Positions 1-6,940 of a DNA stretch of 64,000 bases are shown here, piece after piece. The stretch spans positions 1-64,000 of the forward strand of contig JASJCR010000045.1 of assembly GCA_030065875.1 (NCBI GenBank), in the 5' to 3' direction. The position numbers were made by a program, and so were the translations under genes. The stretch is from Ardenticatenaceae bacterium (GTDB taxonomy: Bacteria; Chloroflexota; Anaerolineae; Promineifilales; Promineifilaceae). The notes below the pieces were generated by a model. It saw only the letters and a program-made list of their open reading frames with translations, searched no databases and was not told where the DNA came from. Position 1 is the stretch's first letter, and every line of letters begins with the position of its first letter.

Positions 1-22
1 CAGCCAAAACAAACCAACAAAC

Positions 23-201
23 ACCCCTCCCCGATTCGGAGAGGGGCTGGGGGAGGGGTAAGTTAATCGATAAAAGACCCACCCCCTAACCCCCTCCCGC
101 GTCGGGAGGGGGCTAGGGGGAGGGGAGTTCGTCGAACTGTTTAAGAGCAGAATTTTACCTGTCCGCCCTTGAATCAACACCGGGAGGGGCTGGGGGAGGA
201 G
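23..201. repeat. C/G-rich palindromic repeats
   Basis: Three copies of a C/G-rich hairpin-forming motif of the type CCCCTCCC-loop-GGGAGGGG followed by GGGGGAGGGG lie at about 23-58, 80-126 and 181-201. They occupy the intergenic start of the window and contain no plausible gene. Similar dispersed palindromes are common in Chloroflexota intergenic DNA; a role as transcript-end hairpin for a gene left of the window is possible. Confidence 0.6.
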
Positions 202-261
202 TATAACTAATAATCTCTACCCACAGTTGCCTTGAATAAACGCCATATCTTCTATTTACGC

Positions 262-267
262 TACAAT
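262..267 (+). promoter_or_regulatory. -10 box of a probable leaderless gene
   Basis: TACAAT lies 6 nt before the ATG at 274 and there is no Shine-Dalgarno sequence. The spacing places the transcription start on or next to the A of ATG. The same arrangement recurs at 1758, 23532, 31770, 39914 and 60275. No convincing -35 box is seen here. Confidence 0.5.
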
Positions 268-273
268 ATCCCC

Positions 274-1143
274 ATGCCCAAACACCCCAAAAATATCCCT
301 CTCTACCATCTGCCTCACACCTCAAGGCTCGGTGTCCCTCTCATAATCGGGCAGCTCGATCCGCAGGAATTTGCGTCCGGTGGTTCAATACCCGATCGCC
401 ATTCGTTCTACACGATCTTCTGGTTCCTCAGCGGTGAAGGAATTCATCACATCGACTTTGAACCTTATCCCATTCAAAAAGATTCCCTTTTTTTGATGCA
501 GCCTGGACAAACACACTTCTTTGAAATGAAAAGCTCCCCTACCGGGTACAAGCTCTTTTTTGACGAGTCCTTCCTGGATGGCCAGCTGGCTAGAACAACA
601 GCCGAACTGTTTCGCCTGGCGGTTCACCGGCCGGTTTATAACCTCTCTTCCTTCGAATGTGAAAAGCTCCACCCATACTTTTCACTGATTCAGCGTGAAT
701 TTAAGCTGCACGAACCCCATCAACATTTGATCCTGCAGCAGCTGCTGACCATCATCCTGCTGCAAATCCATCCGCTGTTTCAGTCAAAAAACGGTCGCCA
801 ACCACAAACCCTGACCGGTGATTTTCAAACAATGGTTGAAGAGCATTTCCACCAATTTCATCGGCTCGCTCCCTATGCTGACCGCTTAGGGGTGACCATC
901 GATTACCTATCAGAATGTGTCAAACGCGATTTAGGTTTCCCGGCCTCGATTCTCATTCGCCGCCGGCTGCTGGCGGAAGCAAAGCGGCTGCTGGCCCATT
1001 CACATCTCACAGCGGCCGAGATTAGCCGCGCCCTGGGCTTTGTCGATCGCGCCTACTTTAACCGCTTTTTTAAGCGAGAAGCCGGCCTGACCCCGATCAA
1101 CTTTCGCAAAACCTTCCGGGAAAAGTACAACATCGGCCGGTAA
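274..1143 (+). CDS. AraC-family transcriptional regulator
   Basis: Predicted DNA-binding regulator of 289 aa. The N-terminal half resembles the AraC cupin sensor fold (HSFYTIFWFLSGEGIHHIDF and a following QPGQTHFF turn). The C-terminal ~100 residues are a double helix-turn-helix AraC domain, with the diagnostic end ISRALGFVDRAYFNRFFKRE and GLTPINFR. An upstream in-frame TTG at 232 would add 14 residues, but the ATG at 274 sits 6 nt behind TACAAT and is preferred as a leaderless start. The gene precedes a DoxX-type gene on the same strand by 81 bp, so that gene is a possible target. The ligand is unknown. Confidence 0.85.
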   Translation: MPKHPKNIPLYHLPHTSRLGVPLIIGQLDPQEFASGGSIPDRHSFYTIFWFLSGEGIHHIDFEPYPIQKDSLFLMQPGQTHFFEMKSSPTGYKLFFDESFLDGQLARTTAELFRLAVHRPVYNLSSFECEKLHPYFSLIQREFKLHEPHQHLILQQLLTIILLQIHPLFQSKNGRQPQTLTGDFQTMVEEHFHQFHRLAPYADRLGVTIDYLSECVKRDLGFPASILIRRRLLAEAKRLLAHSHLTAAEISRALGFVDRAYFNRFFKREAGLTPINFRKTFREKYNIGR

Positions 1144-1224
1144 AAACCCATTTTACACTCTCCTTTTTTCCTTAAAATGAAAATTGGATTTGATGGATGA
1201 GGCTATAAAAAAGGAGATAAGTAA

Positions 1225-1650
1225 ATGGATTTAAAATCTTTGTTGAAGCCCTCAGCCGAACGGTATGATTGGGCATTAACGATTATCCGCATTATTGTAG
1301 GCTTAATATTTTTTATGCACGGCTGGCAAAAGCTTTTTATGATGGGCATCCCCGGGGTTGGTGGATTCTTTGGCAGCCTGGGCATTCCCGCGGCCGGATT
1401 CATGGCCGCCCTGGTCACCTTCTTAGAGTTATTGGGGGGCCTGGCTCTGATTCTGGGCGTTGCCACCCGCGTGGTCGCCGCTCTACTGGCGATCAATATG
1501 CTTGTTGCACTGCTGCTTGTTCATTTAGCCAATGGCTTCTTCGCCAGCAACGGCGGCTATGAATTTGTGCTGATTTTAATGGCCGCTTCGGTCGCCTTTG
1601 TTCTCTCTGGCGCCGGCTCGATGTCAATCGATGCCCGCCTGTCCACCTAA
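1225..1650 (+). CDS. DoxX family membrane protein
   Basis: Small integral membrane protein of 141 aa with about four hydrophobic helices. The pattern LTIIRIIVGLIFFMHGWQKL near the N terminus is typical of the DoxX/DoxD family, followed by FLELLGGLALILGVATR and a last helix near LILMAASVAFVLSGAG. The family is linked to redox or thiosulfate-related functions in some organisms, but here only membership can be claimed. A strong AAGGAG lies 9 nt before ATG. It follows the AraC regulator by 81 bp and may be controlled by it. Confidence 0.85.
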   Translation: MDLKSLLKPSAERYDWALTIIRIIVGLIFFMHGWQKLFMMGIPGVGGFFGSLGIPAAGFMAALVTFLELLGGLALILGVATRVVAALLAINMLVALLLVHLANGFFASNGGYEFVLILMAASVAFVLSGAGSMSIDARLST

Positions 1651-1669
1651 CCCCAAAATCCCAACCTAA

Positions 1670-1704
1670 TTGACAATTGACCATTAAATATTGATTATTG
1701 ACAT
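1670..1704. repeat. Heptamer tandem repeat, TTGACCA/TTGATTA family
   Basis: Five consecutive 7-nt units in strict phase: TTGACAA, TTGACCA, TTAAATA, TTGATTA, TTGACAT. The same family occurs at about 22500, 48732, 52840 and 62254. It lies between the DoxX gene and the promoter of the sigma-like gene. Confidence 0.75.
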
Positions 1705-1734
1705 TTGGCGCGGCTCGCCGCGCCCCCCCCTTTA

Positions 1735-1763
1735 TTGCGGCCCATCCTCACGGGGTGTACAAT
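1735..1763 (+). promoter_or_regulatory. Promoter of sigma/zinc-finger/CHAT unit
   Basis: TTGCGG (1735-1740), a 17-bp spacer and TACAAT (1758-1763) form a good sigma70-type promoter. The -10 box ends 6 nt before the ATG at 1770, so the transcript should start at or next to the start codon (leaderless). Confidence 0.65.
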
Positions 1764-1769
1764 CACCGC

Positions 1770-2477
1770 ATGTCCCAAAACGCGGTCGTTACATCATACT
1801 CCCTCGACAACCTAGCCCATGAATGCCAAAAAGAAACGGAGCGGTTTTACAAATCAGGCAGTTCTGATGATCGCTTCTGCTTTGAACTGTTTCGCCGGGC
1901 AATCGTAGATCGGCTGCAGCAGGCCTGGGAATTAATTTTCTCCCAATATACCCCCCTCGTGACCGGGTGGGTGACCCGCCATCCTGCTTTTCATCAATCG
2001 GCCGAAGAAAGGGAGTATTTTGTCAATCGCGCATTTGAGCGCATGTGGCACGCCATGTCGCCGGAAAAATTCTCCCGGATGGCCAATCTAAAAGCGCTGA
2101 TCAGCTACCTGAAATTGTGTGTCCATGCGGCCGTCATCGAGCATGTTGAACGACGCACCAATAAGGCTGAATGGTCCGAAACCGACATGGAAAATGACGT
2201 CAACACATACAGCAGCGGTGATACCGCTTCATCGGCCGTTGAATCCGCCATGACCGCCACCACCATTTGGGAATTGATCTCCCAGGTCGCAAAAGACGAC
2301 ACCGATCTGGTCCTGGCCCGCTGCTCCTTTGTTTATGACATGAAACCTGCTGAGGTCGTCGATCATTACCCCGAGCTGTTTGCAGATGTCAAACAAGTTT
2401 ACCGTCAAAAAGAGAATTTGCTGGCTCGACTCAATCGCCATGCCGGATTACAGGCAATTTTGGCCGGTCATGCCTGA
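1770..2477 (+). CDS. Sigma-70-like (ECF-type) factor
   Basis: Protein of 235 aa that reads as a small sigma factor. Residues about 40-125 resemble region 2 (LQQAWELIFSQYTPLVTGWV, then EYFVNRAFERMWHAM and a conserved helix LKALISYLKLCVHAAVIEHV). A C-terminal helix-turn-helix like region 4 contains KPAEVVDHYPELFADVKQVY. The start at 1770 is chosen because TACAAT lies 6 nt upstream; an in-frame ATG at 1698 would run through the promoter. It is followed by a zinc-finger protein and a CHAT-TPR protein, which suggests sigma, regulator and effector. Targets are unknown; self-regulation of the leaderless promoter is possible. Confidence 0.7.
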   Translation: MSQNAVVTSYSLDNLAHECQKETERFYKSGSSDDRFCFELFRRAIVDRLQQAWELIFSQYTPLVTGWVTRHPAFHQSAEEREYFVNRAFERMWHAMSPEKFSRMANLKALISYLKLCVHAAVIEHVERRTNKAEWSETDMENDVNTYSSGDTASSAVESAMTATTIWELISQVAKDDTDLVLARCSFVYDMKPAEVVDHYPELFADVKQVYRQKENLLARLNRHAGLQAILAGHA

Positions 2478-2544
2478 ATATCGAATTTTAAAGGGTTTAT
2501 CTCGATAGAATACAAAATTTGGCCTCCCCAAATAAAGAGGATAG

Positions 2545-3210
2545 ATGAAACAAAACGGAAGGGGATTGGAGAGGCCCTGGAGAGAACCGATGAGCATAGA
2601 ACAGCAGCTTCAAAGCCACCTCTTTCGCTTCGACTGCCCCGATCCCCTAAGCCTGGGTGAATATCATTTTGGCCTGCTGGACGCCCATTCGCGGCGATCA
2701 GTGCAGGGTCATTTATCTTTGTGTCCCTTGTGCCGGCGAGAAGTCGCTCAGCTGGCCGGGTTTCTGGCCCAAACGGCGGATCCCGTTCCTCAGGGTGAGG
2801 CCCGCCAATCTCTTCTGGAACGCATTAAGGTCTTTGTGGTGGATATTCTGGCCCCCAGCAGTAGTGACCTGCTGCCCAACGCCGCCTTCCGCGACAGCGA
2901 TGAGCAAATGTTCGACCAAACTCAATTTCGGGTGCATCGGGCCGGTCAATACCTGGTTAGTCTCAGCCTGAAGAACCAGGGCAATGGTCAACAAACCATT
3001 GTTGGTGATATCGCCAACGTCAATGACCCGGCCGATGGCTTCACCGATTGGGCGTATCACTTCTGGCAGGAAGGGATGCTCAAACAGGTGTCGCCGCTTG
3101 ATGAAACCGGTACGTTTATTTTAGAATCAGCGAATACTGATCCCTTTGAATTGATCTTAACCGGTCCCGAAATCGAGATCCATCTGCAACATCGCGGACA
3201 TGAAACCTGA
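2545..3210 (+). CDS. Zinc-finger protein, possible anti-sigma/adaptor
   Basis: Protein of 221 aa (206 if the in-frame ATG at 2590 is used; both have purine-rich upstream signals). Around residue 60 it has HLSLCPLCRREV, an HxxxCxxC motif of the anti-sigma zinc-finger (zf-HC2) type. The remainder is a predicted beta-rich region (FRVHRAGQYLVSLSLKNQG and following). No membrane helix is seen, so it would act in the cytoplasm, unlike classical membrane-bound anti-sigma factors. Its stop overlaps the next start by 11 bp, pointing to translational coupling with the CHAT protein. The anti-sigma role is inferred from motif and position. Confidence 0.6.
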   Translation: MKQNGRGLERPWREPMSIEQQLQSHLFRFDCPDPLSLGEYHFGLLDAHSRRSVQGHLSLCPLCRREVAQLAGFLAQTADPVPQGEARQSLLERIKVFVVDILAPSSSDLLPNAAFRDSDEQMFDQTQFRVHRAGQYLVSLSLKNQGNGQQTIVGDIANVNDPADGFTDWAYHFWQEGMLKQVSPLDETGTFILESANTDPFELILTGPEIEIHLQHRGHET

Positions 3211-6115
3211 CTATGGGGCATCTTCCCCTGAATTAATTGCCGAAGAACTCTCAGAGCATTTTGATGACCACAACCGGGTGGCCGCGGTAGCTGGCCGCAT
3301 CCATCCGGATGTGGCCATGCCGGTTGCCCAAATTTTGAAAGGGAAAGCCCTGGTTGCCCTGCGACGTGATGCCAAAATAGCTCAGCAGCTGGCCGAATTA
3401 ATTGTCTATTTTGGGCAGACGGCCGCTCAACCGCTGGTGCAAGCTTTAGGTCTACAAACGCTGGGGACTTTGCAAACGCTCGCCTATCGCGACTATGAGA
3501 AGGCTCTCGATCGCTTTGCCACCGCCTCCGAACTGTTTGATAACGGAGGGGATGAACTTAATCTGGCGATTACCCAGGTGACGCGTGTGTGGGCGTTGGC
3601 CTGCCTGCAGCGGTATGACGAGGCGTTCGAGACGGGCGAATGGGCGGCCGAAATATTCCGGCGCCACGACGCTCACCGGCCGCTGGCCGCCCTCAGCAAC
3701 AACCTGGCCATTACCCACAGCCGGCGTGGAAACGATGCGGCAGCCCTGATGCAGCTCGATGCGGTCATTGAAGCGTATCAAGCGTTGGGTGCAGCCGGCA
3801 CCCCCCACATTCCATTCGCCCTCATTAACCGTTCAATCGCCCTCCGCAATCTCGGCCGCTTCCAGGAATCCATCGCCGCCAATGTTCAAGCCCTGGAAAT
3901 GGCCGAAAAATTAGAGCAAAGCGATACCAGCGCCCGCGCCAAACAAAATTTGGGTATCACCTACTTTACCCAGGGTCGCCTGTCGGAAGCCCAGGCTCTG
4001 CTTGAAGAGGCACGCAAGATGTTCATCGCCGATAACCGGCTGCGCGATGCCATTTTGGCGGATCTCTATATCAGCGATGGGCTGCTGCAGCTGCGCCGCT
4101 TCGACGAAGTCATCGAAAAATGCCGTCAGGTACGAGAAACATTTGGCGAGTCGGGCATCCAGTTTGAAGTGGCTCAGGCGTGGCTAAACGAAGCCACGGC
4201 CCGAACCGGCCTGGGCGATTATGAAGCGGCCGAAAGCGCCCTGACCGCCGCCCGTACCCTGTTTGAAAACGAGCAAAATCAGGCGTGGCAGCTGTACACC
4301 GATCTTGAACACATCGCCAATTTGCTGGCCCAACAGCGGTTTGAGACCGCCGTAACCCTGGGAGAAGCGACCCTGGAAGGACTGCAACCTCTGGATCTGC
4401 CGGTCAAAGAAGCTCAGGCCAACTTGCTGCTGGCTCAAGCGTATTATCATTTGAACGGCTTCTCAAAAGCCGCAAAAGCGTTGGTCCAGGTGCTCCACAT
4501 CGCCGCCACTCGTGAAGTGCCTGCTTTGGCGTATCAGGCCCACTACTGGCGCGGCCGTATCCAGGAGGCGGAAAAAAAACCGGCTCTGGCACTGGCAGCC
4601 TATGATGCGGCAATTCGCCAGCTCGAACTCCTGCAGGGTCAGATCATGGTTGAATTTCGGGCGGATTTCCTGGTCGACAAACAGGCGGTTTATGAAGCGG
4701 CCGTGGCCCTGTGCTTAGAAGCGGGAAATCCGCAGGCTGGTTTGCAAATGGCGGAACGAGCCCGCTCCCGCGCCCTGCTTGATCTGGTTACTCACCGGGT
4801 CGATATGCGGCTTGAAGCGCGGGCCCCGCAAGATCAGCCGCTGGTGGCGGAGCTGCATCAGCTGCGTGAAGAACGCAATCGGCTGCAGCGCTACTGGGAC
4901 AGCCGGGAAATTCCCGGCAGCGATGGCCATGAAGCGGCCGATCCCCAGGGCGAGCAGGAAGCGCGGGAACAGCTGCGGCGGCAGACGATACAGGTCGAAA
5001 ATCAAATCAAAAAGCGGTGGCATCAGCTCCTGGTGCGCAATCAGGCATACGGTCGGGAAGCATCTTTATGGCAGGTTAATCCCAGTCGGCCGCTTCCCGT
5101 GCCGAAAGAGGACACCGCCTTAATCGAGTATTTTGCCGTCAACGGCCGCTTAACCGCTTTTGTCGTCACCAGTGATGGCGTGGTTGCCCGACCGCTTCCC
5201 TTAACCGTCACCGCGATGCACAAACGCCAGCAGGCGTTAAAGCACCAGCTGGACACCATCAACCGCATGCCCGGGCGAGCCACACTGCTGCTGCCCAAGG
5301 CCCAAATCATCCTAAAACAGCTTTATGAGGGGCTAATCGCTCCAGTGAGCGACTGCCTGGCCGGCCACCGTCAGCTCATTCTGGTGCCCCAGGGCGGATT
5401 GCATTATCTCCCCTGGTCAGCTCTCTTTGATGGTCACGAATATCTGCTGCACCGGTTTGAAATCGCTATTTTGCCGGCCGCCTCGCTGCTGGAGGAGATT
5501 GGTGATGGTGATCGGGAGGCATCGGGCGTTTGTTTGATGGGGCACACGCGCGGCGGGCAGCTGCCTCAGGTTGCGGAAGAGCTCGATTTTATCGCCCGCT
5601 TAACCGGAGGAACCCCGCAGCGAGACGCGGCCGCAACCCGCACCGCCTTTTTAGAGAAAGCCTCCGACAGCGGTATCATCCATCTGGCCACCCACGGTGA
5701 ATTTCGCCATACCGAACCGCTGTTTTCTGGTTTGCAAATGGCTGATGGCCTGCTGACCACCCTCGATATTTTTAACACCCGTCTCCACGCAGCACTAGTT
5801 AACCTGAGCGCCTGCCAAACCGGCCGGGCGGTCATTGGCGGTGGGGACGAGTTGTTTGGCCTGATGCGGGCCTTTCTGGCGGCCGGAGCGAGCGCTCTGG
5901 TCATGAGCCTGTGGCGGGTCAACGACCGCAGTACGGCTGAGCTAATGAAAACCTTTTACGAAGAGCTGATGGCCGGCACCGGCCGGGGGGAGGCGCTGCG
6001 TCAGGCGCAGCTTCGCCTGCTAAACGATGAAAACGGCGCCACCCAGCACCCCTATTTTTGGGCTCCGTTCTTCCTGGTGGGAGAAACGGCTCCGCTCCCC
6101 GGGCATTTGCGATAA
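3200..6115 (+). CDS. TPR-CHAT caspase-like protein
   Basis: Large cytoplasmic protein of 971 aa. Roughly residues 40-480 are tetratricopeptide repeats (repeated A-x-x-x-Y/G-x-x-x-x-A patterns, e.g. ALRNLGRFQESIAANVQALE). About 500-620 is a charged helical linker. The C-terminal ~300 residues are a CHAT domain, the caspase/separase-related peptidase fold, with the catalytic histidine in HLATHGEF (His832) and cysteine in LSACQTG (Cys872). The family includes proteases activated through TPR-bound partners. Here it ends a unit with a sigma-like factor and a zinc-finger protein, so cleavage of a regulatory partner or a death/stress response is possible. Substrate unknown. Confidence 0.88.
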   Translation: MKPDYGASSPELIAEELSEHFDDHNRVAAVAGRIHPDVAMPVAQILKGKALVALRRDAKIAQQLAELIVYFGQTAAQPLVQALGLQTLGTLQTLAYRDYEKALDRFATASELFDNGGDELNLAITQVTRVWALACLQRYDEAFETGEWAAEIFRRHDAHRPLAALSNNLAITHSRRGNDAAALMQLDAVIEAYQALGAAGTPHIPFALINRSIALRNLGRFQESIAANVQALEMAEKLEQSDTSARAKQNLGITYFTQGRLSEAQALLEEARKMFIADNRLRDAILADLYISDGLLQLRRFDEVIEKCRQVRETFGESGIQFEVAQAWLNEATARTGLGDYEAAESALTAARTLFENEQNQAWQLYTDLEHIANLLAQQRFETAVTLGEATLEGLQPLDLPVKEAQANLLLAQAYYHLNGFSKAAKALVQVLHIAATREVPALAYQAHYWRGRIQEAEKKPALALAAYDAAIRQLELLQGQIMVEFRADFLVDKQAVYEAAVALCLEAGNPQAGLQMAERARSRALLDLVTHRVDMRLEARAPQDQPLVAELHQLREERNRLQRYWDSREIPGSDGHEAADPQGEQEAREQLRRQTIQVENQIKKRWHQLLVRNQAYGREASLWQVNPSRPLPVPKEDTALIEYFAVNGRLTAFVVTSDGVVARPLPLTVTAMHKRQQALKHQLDTINRMPGRATLLLPKAQIILKQLYEGLIAPVSDCLAGHRQLILVPQGGLHYLPWSALFDGHEYLLHRFEIAILPAASLLEEIGDGDREASGVCLMGHTRGGQLPQVAEELDFIARLTGGTPQRDAAATRTAFLEKASDSGIIHLATHGEFRHTEPLFSGLQMADGLLTTLDIFNTRLHAALVNLSACQTGRAVIGGGDELFGLMRAFLAAGASALVMSLWRVNDRSTAELMKTFYEELMAGTGRGEALRQAQLRLLNDENGATQHPYFWAPFFLVGETAPLPGHLR

Positions 6116-6124
6116 CATCGCTAG

Positions 6125-6157
6125 AGATTCAAAAAGTTTTGCAAACTTTTGGAATCT
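6125..6157. terminator. Hairpin between convergent genes
   Basis: Long inverted repeat AGATTCAAAAAGTTT / AAACTTTTGGAATCT with a 3-nt loop (one bulge-like mismatch). It lies between the CHAT gene (+) and the PIN toxin gene (-), where it could end transcripts from both sides. No T tract follows, so termination is uncertain. Confidence 0.45.
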
Positions 6158-6163
6158 GGCAAA

Positions 6164-6571
6164 CTATTCGGGTCTAAAAGCATCAATCAAACCTGAAGCA
6201 CGGTCAATTTGCTCCCGATCCCAGCTGACCAGCGGTATTTTGAGCTGCTGGGCAACCGCGACGTAGATCGAATCCGCCCCGCGAAGTCGATATTCAGCAG
6301 CCAGGTGAGCAGCCGCCATACCAACCTCTGAATCAGTCGAGACCACACGGAAATTAGGCGTTGAAAGGACATGATTAACCGCTCGATGCCCTAATTCTGC
6401 TTCTCCTGTCCTGCGGGCGATGGCTCCCCCTATTTCTGGAAGTAGAATTGCCGGGGCAATGATCATCAGGTCAGACTTTACAAGATCCGACAGCCAGCGG
6501 CGACTGACAACATGATTGATTTCTGAAGCAACAAGGTGGCTAACCCAAACGCTTGCATCGATAACAATCAT
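6164..6571 (-). CDS. PIN-domain toxin (VapC-like RNase)
   Basis: Protein of 135 aa with the PIN nuclease fold. The acidic residues expected to bind Mg or Mn are visible: Asp5 in MIVIDASVWVS, Glu near residue 47 in LLPEIGGA, Asp in GADSIYVAVA and Asp in VSWDREQ. VapC-type toxins cleave tRNA or rRNA and inhibit translation. The start codon overlaps the stop of the upstream antitoxin gene (ATGA), typical of toxin-antitoxin operons. The partner is of the Phd/YefM type. Which RNA is cut cannot be told from sequence. Confidence 0.88.
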   Translation of the reverse strand: MIVIDASVWVSHLVASEINHVVSRRWLSDLVKSDLMIIAPAILLPEIGGAIARRTGEAELGHRAVNHVLSTPNFRVVSTDSEVGMAAAHLAAEYRLRGADSIYVAVAQQLKIPLVSWDREQIDRASGLIDAFRPE

Positions 6572-6834
6572 AAGTCTCTGCGGACGTCACGAACGGCATC
6601 TACGGCATTAACCCCGTCTGGCCACCTGGCAGTAATTTCAGCAGTCAGCTGATCGAGATCAGCCCAAATATTAGCTTCTTCTTTTTTTGCTTGATGGGAT
6701 GGTCTTACGGGAACCAACCGGGCAATCGTTTCGCCATGATAGGTAATGTCAACGATCTCCCCTTTTTCACGCACCTGGCGCAGGATTTTACTGGTCTGTT
6801 GTTTTAACTCTCGAATGCCAACGGTAATCATCAT
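6568..6834 (-). CDS. Phd/YefM-type antitoxin
   Basis: Protein of 88 aa. The N-terminal half, ITVGIRELKQQTSKILRQVR followed by GEIVDITYHGETIARLVPV, is the DNA-binding Phd/YefM fold. The C-terminal half would wrap the PIN toxin encoded next. AAAGGTGA precedes a double ATG (6834 or 6831). It is the first gene of the pair and probably represses its own promoter. An imperfect inverted repeat just upstream (TTCACATTTGT and ACAAATTTG on the minus strand) is a possible operator. Confidence 0.87.
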   Translation of the reverse strand: MMITVGIRELKQQTSKILRQVREKGEIVDITYHGETIARLVPVRPSHQAKKEEANIWADLDQLTAEITARWPDGVNAVDAVRDVRRDL

Positions 6835-6890
6835 TCACCTTTGCAAATTTGTGCCTACAAATGTGAACACATTTTACCATAATATTACTC

Positions 6891-6926
6891 AAGAAAAAAG
6901 CCCGATTTTTGCCGGAAATCGGGCTT
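6891..6926 (-). terminator. Terminator of the glpABC-dhaM transcript
   Basis: On the minus strand AAGCCCGATTT, a short loop and AAATCGGGCTT are followed by TTTTCTT. It lies 15 bp past the stop of the DhaM-HPr-EI gene and is a standard intrinsic terminator. Confidence 0.85.
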
Positions 6927-6940
6927 CTGAACGCTTTTTG

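Noticed and set aside
1203-1496. Reverse-strand open frames inside the DoxX, dhaM, CHAT and other genes
   Set aside because: They are antisense or frame-shifted shadows of genes with clear families and start signals; composition follows the high GC of the real gene.
3200-6115. TPR-CHAT as part of a type III-E CRISPR (craspase) system
   Set aside because: No gRAMP/Cas7-11 or Cas1 gene is near; the neighbours are a sigma-like factor and zinc-finger protein.
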